Positions 1-6,556 of a stretch of DNA of 7,063 bases are shown in pieces. The notes below the pieces were generated by a model. The model was not told where the DNA came from, ran no database searches, and saw only the letters and a list, made by a program, of their open reading frames with translations. The translations under genes and the position numbers were made by a program. Every line of letters starts with the position of its first letter. The first letter of the stretch is position 1. The stretch lies in the NCBI GenBank assembly GCA_002329225.1, contig DCTF01000073.1:22455-29517 (forward strand), read 5' to 3'. The DNA comes from Ruminococcaceae bacterium UBA1447 (GTDB lineage: Bacteria; Bacillota; Clostridia; Oscillospirales; Acutalibacteraceae).

Positions 1-470
1 GCCTGCAAATCTTGTCAAATGCAAAAGAGGCGGGCATTTGGAATCATGTGGCTTTTATGTTCGGGTTCCCATCGGAAACGCTTGAGGAGGCACAAAGAAC
101 CGTTGATACCATAGAAAGCAACTCCGAACTTATAGACAGTTGTTATCTTTCAAAGTTCAGCATGAAGAAAAATGCCATAGTCAGCGAAAACCCGAGCGAA
201 TACGGGCTAACAAACTGCCGCATGGCAGGCGAGTTCCTTTTAGATAATACTTTTAACAGTTCCGGCATGACCGCCGAAGAAAAAAGAGCTTTCGGGAAGC
301 AATTTCGCAACAGTTATATTGCTAAAAATATCCGGCGTCTATGGCCTTATCTCTGCCTCGACTTTGAGTATCTGTTACTATATGTTTCCCTTTTCGGCAA
401 AAACAAAGTAAAGAATTACAGGCTGAAAAATCCGCCTGATTCCGTTAACGGCTTTGCTGCATTTTTATAG
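1..470 (+). CDS. Radical SAM protein, C-terminal part (5' end outside window)
   Basis: The reading frame is open to the left edge (first whole codon at base 3), so the TTG at 12 is not a credible start; 155 residues are visible. They begin with LQILSNAKEAGIWNHVAFMF and continue GFPSETLEEAQRTVDTIE, the late-barrel signature of radical SAM enzymes (compare GFPDET and GLPGET in the downstream genes). The segment FSMKKNAIVSENPSEYGL that follows is typical of the C-terminal region of B12-binding radical SAM proteins. The cluster-binding cysteines and any cobalamin domain would lie outside the window. The C-terminus has a hydrophobic stretch (CLDFEYLLLYVSLFG) followed by basic residues. The protein ends at TAG 468-470. 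It is 64 bases upstream of the glycosyltransferase and on the same strand, so probably co-transcribed. The superfamily is fairly clear; subfamily and substrate are unknown. Confidence 0.8.
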   Translation, partial: LQILSNAKEAGIWNHVAFMFGFPSETLEEAQRTVDTIESNSELIDSCYLSKFSMKKNAIVSENPSEYGLTNCRMAGEFLLDNTFNSSGMTAEEKRAFGKQFRNSYIAKNIRRLWPYLCLDFEYLLLYVSLFGKNKVKNYRLKNPPDSVNGFAAFL

Positions 471-489
471 TGCAGATTGCAATCCTGCA
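471..489. repeat. Near-perfect palindrome directly after a stop codon
   Basis: TGCAG (471-475) and CTGCA (485-489) form an inverted repeat around GATTGCAATC, itself a palindrome (475-484). Removing one C would make an 18-bp perfect palindrome. It starts one base after the TAG of the upstream gene. There is no T-tract after it, so it is a poor intrinsic terminator. It could be a small mRNA hairpin or a dyad protein-binding site; neither can be shown here. Confidence 0.4.
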
Positions 490-534
490 AAGAGTTCTTA
501 TTACCGCCGCAAGAAAGAATGAAGGTGAAAAAGC

Positions 535-1251
535 GTGGCCTTTCAAGCCCTTTCCGTAATTGTCCCGGTAGTCAGCGAAACCCAATCCTTGATTGAAACG
601 GTTGAAACGATTATTAAGACCTGTGACAAGACCGACCTTAAAGAAATTATTATTTGTCTTGCTCACTTTGCTTCATCCGAAAGCAAAAGAATTGCACACG
701 AATTATGTGAAAAATATAAAGATATTCCCGTATCAATCGTTTTACAAGATGGTACTTTTGAGGATGCAATTAAGGAAATACTGCAAGTTGTTGCAGGTTC
801 GCACTATATTTTTCAGCCGGCAGACCTGGAGGAGGACCCCGCAATGCTGGCCGACTTTATAAATGAGGCCAAAAAAAATCCCCGGGCTGTAATTACCGGA
901 TCCCGTTTTTTAATTAAGGGGCACGCCAAAAACTGTGCATTAAGCAAACGGATAATTTTTTTCTTTTTTCGTCGTTTTTTCAATATTCTGTATTCCGTCA
1001 AACTTACGGACCCGACGTTCCTTTATCAAATGGTGCCTTCAAAAGCCGCTAAAGCCCTTTTTCTTCGGGAAAAATCTTACTCCATTATGTATGAAATATT
1101 CTACAAACTAATCCGAATTGATACGAAAATCCAGGAAGTTCCCGTTGAGTTTAACAGCAGACCGGACGGAAAGTCCGAAGTTCGGCTTTTTAAAGACGGA
1201 TGGCGCATCTTTTGGGTTTTCTTCTGGGTAAGATTTTACAACACCCCTTGA
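535..1251 (+). CDS. Family 2 glycosyltransferase-like protein (dolichyl-phosphate mannosyltransferase type), atypical DXD
   Basis: This 238-residue protein has the order of a GT-A family 2 enzyme: N-terminal strand ALSVIVPVVSETQSL (5-19; the usual form is SVVIPVYNE), a nucleotide-sugar region, YIFQPADLEEDPAML (91-105) at the DXD site, TGSRF (121-125), KLTDPTFLYQMV (156-167) and EVPVEFNSRPDGKSEV (201-216). The last three resemble the acceptor-side motifs of polyprenyl-phosphate sugar transferases (DPM1/ArnC-like). The predicted reaction is transfer of a sugar from a nucleotide donor to a lipid phosphate or other acceptor at the membrane. Two conserved positions are changed: the early N of the YNE motif is S, and the first Asp of DXD is Pro (PAD, 95-97). 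No full transmembrane domains follow, but the aromatic C-terminus (WRIFWVFFWVRFY, 223-235) could sit on a membrane. The start is GTG 535, with AAGGTGA at 522-528. The next gene begins 37 bases downstream. Family call solid; activity uncertain. Confidence 0.78.
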   Translation: MAFQALSVIVPVVSETQSLIETVETIIKTCDKTDLKEIIICLAHFASSESKRIAHELCEKYKDIPVSIVLQDGTFEDAIKEILQVVAGSHYIFQPADLEEDPAMLADFINEAKKNPRAVITGSRFLIKGHAKNCALSKRIIFFFFRRFFNILYSVKLTDPTFLYQMVPSKAAKALFLREKSYSIMYEIFYKLIRIDTKIQEVPVEFNSRPDGKSEVRLFKDGWRIFWVFFWVRFYNTP

Positions 1252-1285
1252 ACCGCCGGGTAGCGACTTAAAGCCCCTTGATGGT

Positions 1286-1300
1286 GAGGTGATTTTAATC
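1286..1300 (+). promoter_or_regulatory. Strong Shine-Dalgarno that disagrees with the GTG start
   Basis: AGGTGAT (1287-1293) is the best ribosome-binding site for the following gene, but it overlaps the only conventional start codon in reach (GTG 1289-1291). It lies five bases before an in-frame ATC at 1298-1300 that is followed by AAA. The gene at 5006 has the matching arrangement AGGGTGATTTG then ATG AAA. The site therefore appears to serve an ATC start, or an ATG changed to ATC. Confidence 0.5.
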
Positions 1301-3271
1301 AAAAATATTTATCTTATTCAAGCTGGAGAGCTTTTTGAAGAAGGTAACCGAAAAGGCGCTTACTTTCCGTATTCTGTGGGGGCCATTGCCGCTTACGCAT
1401 GGGATGATGAGGCAATTAAAAGTGAATATTCTCTTGAGAATTTCATCTTCTACCGCCAAAATATGCGGGAAGTTATCGATTCTTTGAATCGCCCTTTTTT
1501 AGTCGGCTTTTCCAATTTTATTTGGAACGATGTATATAACAGAACATTGGCAAAGAAGATAAAAGAAGCTTTCCCCGAATGTTTTATCCTGTTCGGCGGT
1601 CACCAGATTCCGGATGACGGCTCACTTTTAAATGAGTGCTCCTACATCGACTTTCTGATTCACGGTGAGGGGGAAATAGCTTTCAAAGCCCTCCTGCTTA
1701 CTCTGGCAAATGATAGAGGGCTCTCGGATGTTCCCGGCCTTTCTTACAGGGACAACAATGGCGGAACTATATCAAATCCCCGCCAGAGAATCAATGCCCT
1801 CGACTTTCCCTCACCCTATCTTACCGGAATGTTTGATTCTCTTATTGCCGATAAAAGTTTTAGGTTTATAGCGCTCGTTGAAACGAACAGGGGCTGCCCT
1901 TACGGATGTGCTTATTGCGACAGCATCAGAGAACCGCTTCACACTCTCAGGCTTTTTCCTCTTCAGCGTGTCTTTGAGGAACTTGAGTGGATAGCACGGC
2001 ATGGGATTGAGTATTGCTTATGCGTAGATTCAAACTTCGGCATTTGCCAAAGAGATGAACAAATCGTTGACTATGTTGTTGATATCAGGAAGAAAACGGG
2101 ATACCCGTCTATATTCAACTCAGCTTTCACCAAAGAAAAAGACAATTCCGTTTTTCGAATGGTAAAAAAGCTGAAGTCTGCCGGCTTATTAAAGGAGTTT
2201 ACACTTTCTTTTCAGAGCCTGTCTGATGAGGTTTTGAAGAATATCGGCAGAAAGAATATGAGCATTGAAAGCTTTTCGGAGTTGATGGGACAATACAATA
2301 AAGCGGATATCTTCCCTTACACCGAACTGATTTTAGGTCTGCCCGGTGAAACTTATGACAGCTTCAAGGAGGGGTTTGAAAAACTTATTGAGGCCGGTCA
2401 GATATTCTATGTTGAGGTCTTTCGTTGCGATGTACTTATGAATTCGCCAATGGCAAATAAAAACTATATAAAAAAGCACGGCATTAAAACAGTTATGACC
2501 CCCGCCAACCTGCATCACTACAAACCCGATATACACCATGAAATTGCGGGATATTCAAGGATTGTAATTGCAACCGATACTATGAAAGAAGATATGTGGA
2601 TAAGGGCAAATTTGTTTGCCATGTTTATTCAAAGCATGTTTTATATGGGACCGCTCCGCTTTGTTTCCATGTATCTCTTCAAAGAAAAACAGATTAAATA
2701 TATCCGTTTTTTTGAAGACCTTATGGAGTGGTCACAAACCCGAACCGAAACGGTTTGCGGAAAAATATACAAGCAGTTTGAAGAAATTTATCACACCTTT
2801 TCACAGGAAGGCGCTGCCCCGGTGTACTATAACCCCGTTTTCGGTGAGGTAACTTGGTTTGCGGAAGAAGGGGCTTTTCTTGAAACCGTTTACAACTTTG
2901 ATGTTTTTTATAAGGAAATGGAACTGTTCCTCGAACCCTATAAAATAGAGCAGTCAATACTAAAAGACTTGCTGATTTTTCAAAAGAACATGGTTAACAC
3001 TCCTGGCAAAAGGCACATAGCTTTTGATTTGGAATATGACTTAATCGATTATTTTGCCCTGACAAACGCTAATGAACATCGACCGCCGAAAAAAGCAAAT
3101 AATTCTATCCGCTTTAAAAACAATTTGCGCTATGATAATTGGAGTGACTATGCAAGATTTGCTGTTTGGTATGGCAGAAAAATAGGAAGGCCGTATTTTT
3201 CCGACCGCAACAGTGAAATACTTGTAGAGTATCCGGCAGATTCATTCGTCCGTGAAAGAGGTTTTTTATGA
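1289..3271 (+). CDS. B12-binding domain radical SAM protein, long form with C-terminal extension
   Basis: This 660-residue protein has three parts. Residues 1-170 form a cobalamin-binding type Rossmann domain with FPYSVGAIAAYAW (26-38), FGG (102-104) and GEGE (126-129). The DxHxxG motif of base-off/His-on cobalamin proteins is not evident. Residues about 190-400 are the radical SAM barrel, with the [4Fe-4S] ligands Cys203, Cys207 and Cys210 in RGCPYGCAYC, then FQSLSDEVLKNIGRKN and GLPGET (350-355). Residues about 430-660 form an extension rich in aromatic residues, absent from the two shorter paralogues downstream. Class B radical SAM enzymes of this architecture mostly methylate unactivated carbons or form rings; the substrate here is unknown. 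The annotated start is GTG 1289, but ribosome-site spacing favours ATC 1298 (657 residues). The stop TGA 3269-3271 overlaps the next ATG, implying translational coupling. Confidence 0.88.
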   Translation: MILIKNIYLIQAGELFEEGNRKGAYFPYSVGAIAAYAWDDEAIKSEYSLENFIFYRQNMREVIDSLNRPFLVGFSNFIWNDVYNRTLAKKIKEAFPECFILFGGHQIPDDGSLLNECSYIDFLIHGEGEIAFKALLLTLANDRGLSDVPGLSYRDNNGGTISNPRQRINALDFPSPYLTGMFDSLIADKSFRFIALVETNRGCPYGCAYCDSIREPLHTLRLFPLQRVFEELEWIARHGIEYCLCVDSNFGICQRDEQIVDYVVDIRKKTGYPSIFNSAFTKEKDNSVFRMVKKLKSAGLLKEFTLSFQSLSDEVLKNIGRKNMSIESFSELMGQYNKADIFPYTELILGLPGETYDSFKEGFEKLIEAGQIFYVEVFRCDVLMNSPMANKNYIKKHGIKTVMTPANLHHYKPDIHHEIAGYSRIVIATDTMKEDMWIRANLFAMFIQSMFYMGPLRFVSMYLFKEKQIKYIRFFEDLMEWSQTRTETVCGKIYKQFEEIYHTFSQEGAAPVYYNPVFGEVTWFAEEGAFLETVYNFDVFYKEMELFLEPYKIEQSILKDLLIFQKNMVNTPGKRHIAFDLEYDLIDYFALTNANEHRPPKKANNSIRFKNNLRYDNWSDYARFAVWYGRKIGRPYFSDRNSEILVEYPADSFVRERGFL

Positions 3272-4749
3272 AAATTCTGCTTGTTAATGCAGCTCCTACA
3301 TTCTATACAAACTCTTTTACCACATCAGCGCCTTTGGGGCTGATGTCCATAGCCACCTATTGCCAACAGCACGGTCATACGGTACAGATTCATGACCGAA
3401 CCATAAAACACGCTTCACTTAAAAAGGTGTTGCGTGATTTTTCTCCCGATGTCGTGGGAGTATCATACTTTGCCTTAAAGCAGACCAAAGATGCTATAAA
3501 GGTGTCGGCATTTTGCAAGAAAAAGGGACTGCCGGTTATTTGGGGCGGGCAGATGGCAACCGTACTGAATGAAGAAGTTCTTGCGACCGGAGTCGTTGAC
3601 TACATATCTATGGGTGAGGGAGAAGCCACCACGCTTGAACTCCTTGATGTAATAAGTGGTAAAAAAGCGCCGGAAACCGTAAACGGATTGGCTTTTCTTA
3701 AAGACGGTAAAGTTCATATAACCAAGCACCGTGACTTTTTAGACCTCGCTGAACTTCCTCTCCTTGACTGGAGTTTTATAAGGCCCGAGTTGTATTTTCA
3801 ATCCTCTTTCGGTTGCGACAAGATGATGTATGTATATATTTCAAAAGGTTGTCCCGGCCATTGCACTTTTTGTATCAATCCGCCTTTTCACCGCTCCACC
3901 TACAGAAAAAGGCCCTTGGAACATGTTTTTGCCGACATTGAGTTCCTTATGAAAAATCACGGTCTTGACGGTGTATACTTTGCGGCCGATGTGCTCTTTC
4001 TCTCCAAGAAAGAAATGCATGAATTCTGTGAGGAAAGAAAACGCAGAGGGTTGACCTTTTTCTGGGGCGGGCAGACAAAAATCGGAATATTTGACGAAGA
4101 AGATTTTGCTTATATGCACGCCAATGGCTGCCGCTGGCTGTTTTTCGGCGTTGAAACCGGCTCGCCTGAAATGCTGAAAAAAGTCAAAAAGAGTATGAAT
4201 CTTGACTTGGTGGAGGAAACTTTTGCCGCCTGTGCAGAGGCAGGAATAGTTACAATTGCATCATTCATAGTTTCCTTTCCGGATGAAACCTATGATGACA
4301 TTATGAAAACAATAAACCTTGCACTCAGTCTAAAATCAACGATGTATAACTTCAACTGCCTTTCCGCATGCCCGGGGGCTGAAATTTGGGATACCACCAG
4401 AGCAGACGGGAGTTTTAGTCCTCCGAAGTCACTGTTAAAACTCGCCAAAATTCCCTTTATAGATGAACCCGTTCCCCATCTTTCCAACATTCCCAAAAAG
4501 GATATTATAATAATACGCGACTATTTTCAATGGTTAAGTTTTACCTCTCCGCAAACTTCCGCCGACGGTAAAAAGACGCTCTTTGCCAAAAAAGCAATCA
4601 TTGATACTATTAAGCTGATTTTCTCAGGCGGACCGATTAAGTTTTTTGTTTTGGCTTTTTCCGCCGCAATAAAGTTCTTATCCGTTTTTTCAAATGTTCA
4701 TTTCCATCCAAAGACAAGAAAAAAATATAACCTATACAAAAAAAGGTAA
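3268..4749 (+). CDS. B12-binding domain radical SAM protein, paralogue 1
   Basis: This is a 493-residue protein. The N-terminal cobalamin-type Rossmann domain shows APLGLMSIA (21-29), WGG (92-94) and GEGE (116-119), with HDR at 42-44 in place of a DxHxxG motif. The radical SAM core has KGCPGHCTFC with Cys195, Cys199 and Cys202, then GVETGSPE (294-301) and SFPDET (336-341, with Ser where paralogues have Gly). It is clearly paralogous to the genes at 5006 and 6547; TYRKRPLEHVF, NGCRWLFFGVETGSP and RKKYNLYKK all have close counterparts at 5006. The tail contains a hydrophobic stretch (about 456-477) and a basic end, suggesting membrane association. The predicted role is a cobalamin-dependent radical methylase or cyclase with unknown substrate. 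The start ATG 3268 overlaps the upstream stop (ATGA) and has AAAGAGG at 3255-3261, six bases upstream. Its TAA lies inside a perfect hairpin. Confidence 0.9.
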   Translation: MKILLVNAAPTFYTNSFTTSAPLGLMSIATYCQQHGHTVQIHDRTIKHASLKKVLRDFSPDVVGVSYFALKQTKDAIKVSAFCKKKGLPVIWGGQMATVLNEEVLATGVVDYISMGEGEATTLELLDVISGKKAPETVNGLAFLKDGKVHITKHRDFLDLAELPLLDWSFIRPELYFQSSFGCDKMMYVYISKGCPGHCTFCINPPFHRSTYRKRPLEHVFADIEFLMKNHGLDGVYFAADVLFLSKKEMHEFCEERKRRGLTFFWGGQTKIGIFDEEDFAYMHANGCRWLFFGVETGSPEMLKKVKKSMNLDLVEETFAACAEAGIVTIASFIVSFPDETYDDIMKTINLALSLKSTMYNFNCLSACPGAEIWDTTRADGSFSPPKSLLKLAKIPFIDEPVPHLSNIPKKDIIIIRDYFQWLSFTSPQTSADGKKTLFAKKAIIDTIKLIFSGGPIKFFVLAFSAAIKFLSVFSNVHFHPKTRKKYNLYKKR

Positions 4750-4773
4750 CATCTGTTTTGTAAAGATGTTACC
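4745..4773 (+). repeat. Perfect 10-bp stem-loop spanning the stop codon
   Basis: GGTAACATCT (4745-4754) pairs perfectly with AGATGTTACC (4764-4773) across a 9-base loop, and the TAA stop of the upstream gene (4747-4749) is within the left arm. It runs directly into a second palindrome, TTACCGGTAA (4769-4778). There is no T-run immediately downstream, so it is more likely an mRNA 3'-end stabiliser or attenuator than a strong intrinsic terminator. The matching position after the gene at 6481 keeps TTACCGGTAA but has only a weak version of the first hairpin. Confidence 0.6.
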
Positions 4774-4822
4774 GGTAAATTCTTGTTTCCGACACGGTTT
4801 ATTCATCGTCAGATTTGTTTTT
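4766..4822 (+). repeat. Direct repeat of the convergent-gene junction, copy A (decayed)
   Basis: These 57 bases align without gaps to 6498-6554, with 50 identities; the seven differences are all transitions. Similarity continues with gaps on both sides, leftwards into the ends of the two plus-strand paralogues (YNLYKK coding) and rightwards to about 4970. In copy B this segment is the intergenic terminator plus the last codons of a minus-strand gene. In copy A the terminator stem is weakened by mismatches and the minus-strand TAA stop is changed to CAA. Confidence 0.8.
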
Positions 4823-4970
4823 CACCGTATCATGTTCATTTTCTTGATTGAGTATCATGTTCATTTTCTTGATTGAGAGGAGAACATCATAAATATAACT
4901 TGAAAATCGAGTACATTATTGCAGCCAAAAACAGCCCTACTCCTTGCTTCTAATCGTTTTTGGCTCAGAT
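4815..4970 (-). pseudogene. Fossil 3' end of a minus-strand B12/radical SAM paralogue
   Basis: Read on the minus strand, this stretch aligns at the DNA level, with small gaps, to the C-terminal coding end of the gene at 6547. One minus-strand frame gives FSSYIYDVLLSIKKMN, matching FSGYIFNMMFFPRIKKKYEL of the intact gene, and farther upstream the coding alignment meets in-frame TAG and TAA. Alignment fades near 4970, shortly before the ribosome-binding site of the plus-strand gene at 5006. A 25-bp tandem duplication has occurred within it. I infer that a gene once stood here convergent with the gene ending at 4749, and that its body was deleted or replaced when the gene at 5006 was placed here. 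The homology is read by eye; the boundaries are approximate. Confidence 0.65.
4827..4876 (+). repeat. Two perfect tandem copies of a 25-bp unit
   Basis: Bases 4827-4851 and 4852-4876 are identical; each unit begins GTATCATGTTC and ends CTTGATTGA. The unit matches only once at the corresponding place of the intact junction (about 6567-6592), so this is a local duplication inside the fossil. Confidence 0.9.
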
Positions 4971-4993
4971 ATTTAGGGATAAAAATCAGCAAA

Positions 4994-5000
4994 AAGGGTG
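4994..5000 (+). promoter_or_regulatory. Shine-Dalgarno that fixes the start at 5006
   Basis: AAGGGTG lies five bases before ATG 5006. This fixes the start here and not at the in-frame TTG 4919, because the 29 residues between them come from the decayed junction and have no counterpart in the paralogue at 3268, which begins at the same point (MKILLVN versus MKVLLIC). Confidence 0.75.
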
Positions 5001-5005
5001 ATTTG

Positions 5006-6481
5006 ATGAAAGTGTTGCTTATATGTCCTATGCTCGAAAATAATGTGGAGCCTCCAGCTGCGCCTCTCGGTTTGCTGTCTATTGCAACACACCTTCAGAA
5101 CAACAACCACGAGGTGAAAATTGACGACAGATCATTTAAAGCAGGGAACATTAAGAAAAGATTGCTGGAATTTAAGCCTGACATTATTGGCTTGTCCGTT
5201 TTTTCCTCAAAGTCAATCAAAGATGCGTTAAATGTTTCGAGAACAGCAAAAGAACTGAGCATTACAGTTGTTTGGGGCGGCACATTACCTTCGGCTATAC
5301 CTGATATTGTATTAAAAGAAGATTGCGTTGATATTGTTTGTATTGGGGAGGGCGAATTCACTTGGGCCGAGCTTCTTCAAGTTTTAGAGAATAATAAACC
5401 TCTTGACACGATTAACGGTATTGCTTTCAAGGACGATGGTCTTTACATAAAAACTGCCGACAGAAAATTTTCTGATCCTAATGAATGGCCGATAATCAAC
5501 TGGAGTTTTGTTGATGTATCAAAATATTTATGCTCTTACAATGACTGTCAGAGAATGATGTGGGTTTATTCGGCAAAAGGGTGTCCCGGAAGTTGTACTT
5601 TTTGCTACAACAAGCATTTTCATAAATGCGCATACAGAAAAAGGCCTATTGAACATGTTTTTTCGGAAATTAATGATCTTGTAACAAATTACAACGCTGA
5701 CGGTGTATATTTCGCTGATGAAGTCTGGTGTCTTTCCAGAGCGGAAATGAAGGAAAAGTGTGATAAAATAAAAGCAACCGGTCTGGATTTTGTTTGGGGA
5801 TGCCAACTTAAGGTTGGAATACTTGATTTGGAAGATTATGAGTACATGTATCAATCGGGATGCCGGTGGATTTTCTTCGGCATTGAAAGCGGTTCGCCGG
5901 AGAGGCTGAAAAAAATTAAAAAGGGAATATCTCTTGACGATGTTGAACAGACAATGAAATACTGTTCTCAGGCAAATATAGCCGCATGGACGTCTTTCAT
6001 GCTTGGCTTCCCGGACGAAACAGAAGAAGAGTTGAAGCAAACCGTTAGTCTTATCAAAACTCTTTCCCCATATGCAATATTTACATGCTTCTTCTTTACC
6101 CCCACTCTTGGCTCAGATATTTATGAAAAACTTATCGAAGAGGGTAAACTACCATCTGTCGAAAGTTTGAGTACATTAAACAAATATAGTTGGGACGTAG
6201 TTGGAAAAAATTTTTCAAAAGTCCCAACCAGAGACCTTAAAGTAGTTAATGCTTTTGTACTTTGGTGGTCTTTTACAAGTGCAAACAATTCAAGAGGAAA
6301 ATCAAAATACGGTTCTGCTATCAGAGTCATTTCTCATATTCTTGCAAATTTAAGGAAAAGCGGAATAAAGCATTTGTTTGCTAAAATATTTAACCCGTTT
6401 TTTAAATTTCTATATTATGTTTTTCATATGACATGTTTTCCGAAAATTAGACGAAAATATAATCTCTACAAAAAAAAATAA
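5006..6481 (+). CDS. B12-binding domain radical SAM protein, paralogue 2
   Basis: This 491-residue protein starts at ATG 5006. The cobalamin-type Rossmann domain has APLGLLSIA (19-27), WGG (90-92) and GEGE (114-117); DDR at 40-42 sits where a DxHxxG motif would be, so a base-off/His-off cofactor is possible. The radical SAM barrel has KGCPGSCTFC with Cys193, Cys197 and Cys200, followed by GIESGSPE (292-299) and GFPDET (334-339). The tail has a hydrophobic stretch (about 458-478) and then KIRRKYNLYKKK. It is collinear with the protein at 3268 over its whole length and with the partial protein at 6547. Likely a cobalamin-dependent radical methylase or cyclase; substrate unknown. It stands 256 bases from the preceding gene, in a gap made of fossil sequence, and may be read through from upstream or have its own promoter, which I could not identify. 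An intrinsic terminator follows. Confidence 0.9.
   Translation: MKVLLICPMLENNVEPPAAPLGLLSIATHLQNNNHEVKIDDRSFKAGNIKKRLLEFKPDIIGLSVFSSKSIKDALNVSRTAKELSITVVWGGTLPSAIPDIVLKEDCVDIVCIGEGEFTWAELLQVLENNKPLDTINGIAFKDDGLYIKTADRKFSDPNEWPIINWSFVDVSKYLCSYNDCQRMMWVYSAKGCPGSCTFCYNKHFHKCAYRKRPIEHVFSEINDLVTNYNADGVYFADEVWCLSRAEMKEKCDKIKATGLDFVWGCQLKVGILDLEDYEYMYQSGCRWIFFGIESGSPERLKKIKKGISLDDVEQTMKYCSQANIAAWTSFMLGFPDETEEELKQTVSLIKTLSPYAIFTCFFFTPTLGSDIYEKLIEEGKLPSVESLSTLNKYSWDVVGKNFSKVPTRDLKVVNAFVLWWSFTSANNSRGKSKYGSAIRVISHILANLRKSGIKHLFAKIFNPFFKFLYYVFHMTCFPKIRRKYNLYKKK
5968..5991 (+). repeat. 24-bp exact inverted match to 7040-7063
   Basis: This part of the gene at 5006 (coding for QANIAAW and flanking bases) is identical over 24 bases to the reverse complement of 7040-7063 in the convergent paralogue, degenerate codon positions included. 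On the side read inward to the junction, identity falls to roughly two thirds over the next 31 bases. The other side cannot be compared because the window ends. Confidence 0.85.
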
Positions 6482-6497
6482 CAAATGTTTCACACAA

Positions 6498-6554
6498 ATG
6501 TTACCGGTAAGTTCTTATTTCCGACACGGCTTATTCGTTGTCGGATTTATTTTT
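6498..6554 (+). repeat. Direct repeat of the convergent-gene junction, copy B (intact)
   Basis: This is the counterpart of 4766-4822. It contains the TTACCGGTAA palindrome (6501-6510), the terminator stem and the stop codon of the minus-strand gene. The two copies are about 1.73 kb apart in the same orientation and bracket the gene at 5006. Confidence 0.8.
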
Positions 6555-6556
6555 TC
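6521..6556 (+). terminator. Intrinsic terminator of the plus-strand gene, overlapping the end of the convergent gene
   Basis: CCGACA (6521-6526) pairs with TGTCGG (6539-6544), with extra CG/CG pairing around a bulged T, and is followed by ATTTATTTTTT (6545-6555). The T-tract is also the reverse complement of the last Lys codons and stop of the minus-strand gene. On the minus strand the same hairpin is followed by AAATAAG, so termination there should be weaker. Confidence 0.7.

Noticed and set aside
956..980. Runs of T (7 and 6 bases, then more) in the glycosyltransferase gene as a phase-variable tract
   Set aside because: The runs are short and interrupted, and they encode a Phe-rich stretch in a frame that is intact throughout. 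Nothing indicates slippage.
1243..1282. Repeated CCCCTTGA in the gap between the glycosyltransferase and the next gene
   Set aside because: Only eight bases long with no further shared flanks; consistent with chance.
4694..4876. 60-codon plus-strand frame crossing the end of the gene at 4749
   Set aside because: It starts inside the upstream gene in another frame and consists of fossil junction plus the 25-bp tandem repeat. No plausible protein.
4869..4899. Possible promoter TTGATT / TATAAC ahead of the gene at 5006
   Set aside because: The spacing is 19 bases and both boxes fall in the AT-rich fossil coding remnant, so chance similarity is likely.
4919..5005. In-frame upstream TTG extension of the gene at 5006
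   Set aside because: The extra 29 residues come from decayed junction sequence, lack a ribosome-binding site and have no match in the paralogue at 3268.
5528..6040. 170-codon open frame on the minus strand
   Set aside because: It lies wholly inside and antisense to the radical SAM gene at 5006, whose motifs are intact. The translation shows no recognisable domain.
6481..6502. Direct repeat ACAAATGTT (6481-6489 and 6494-6502) as a CRISPR-like or iteron array
   Set aside because: Only two short copies are present, with no regular spacers, next to a terminator. Better explained as the weak counterpart of the hairpin at 4745.
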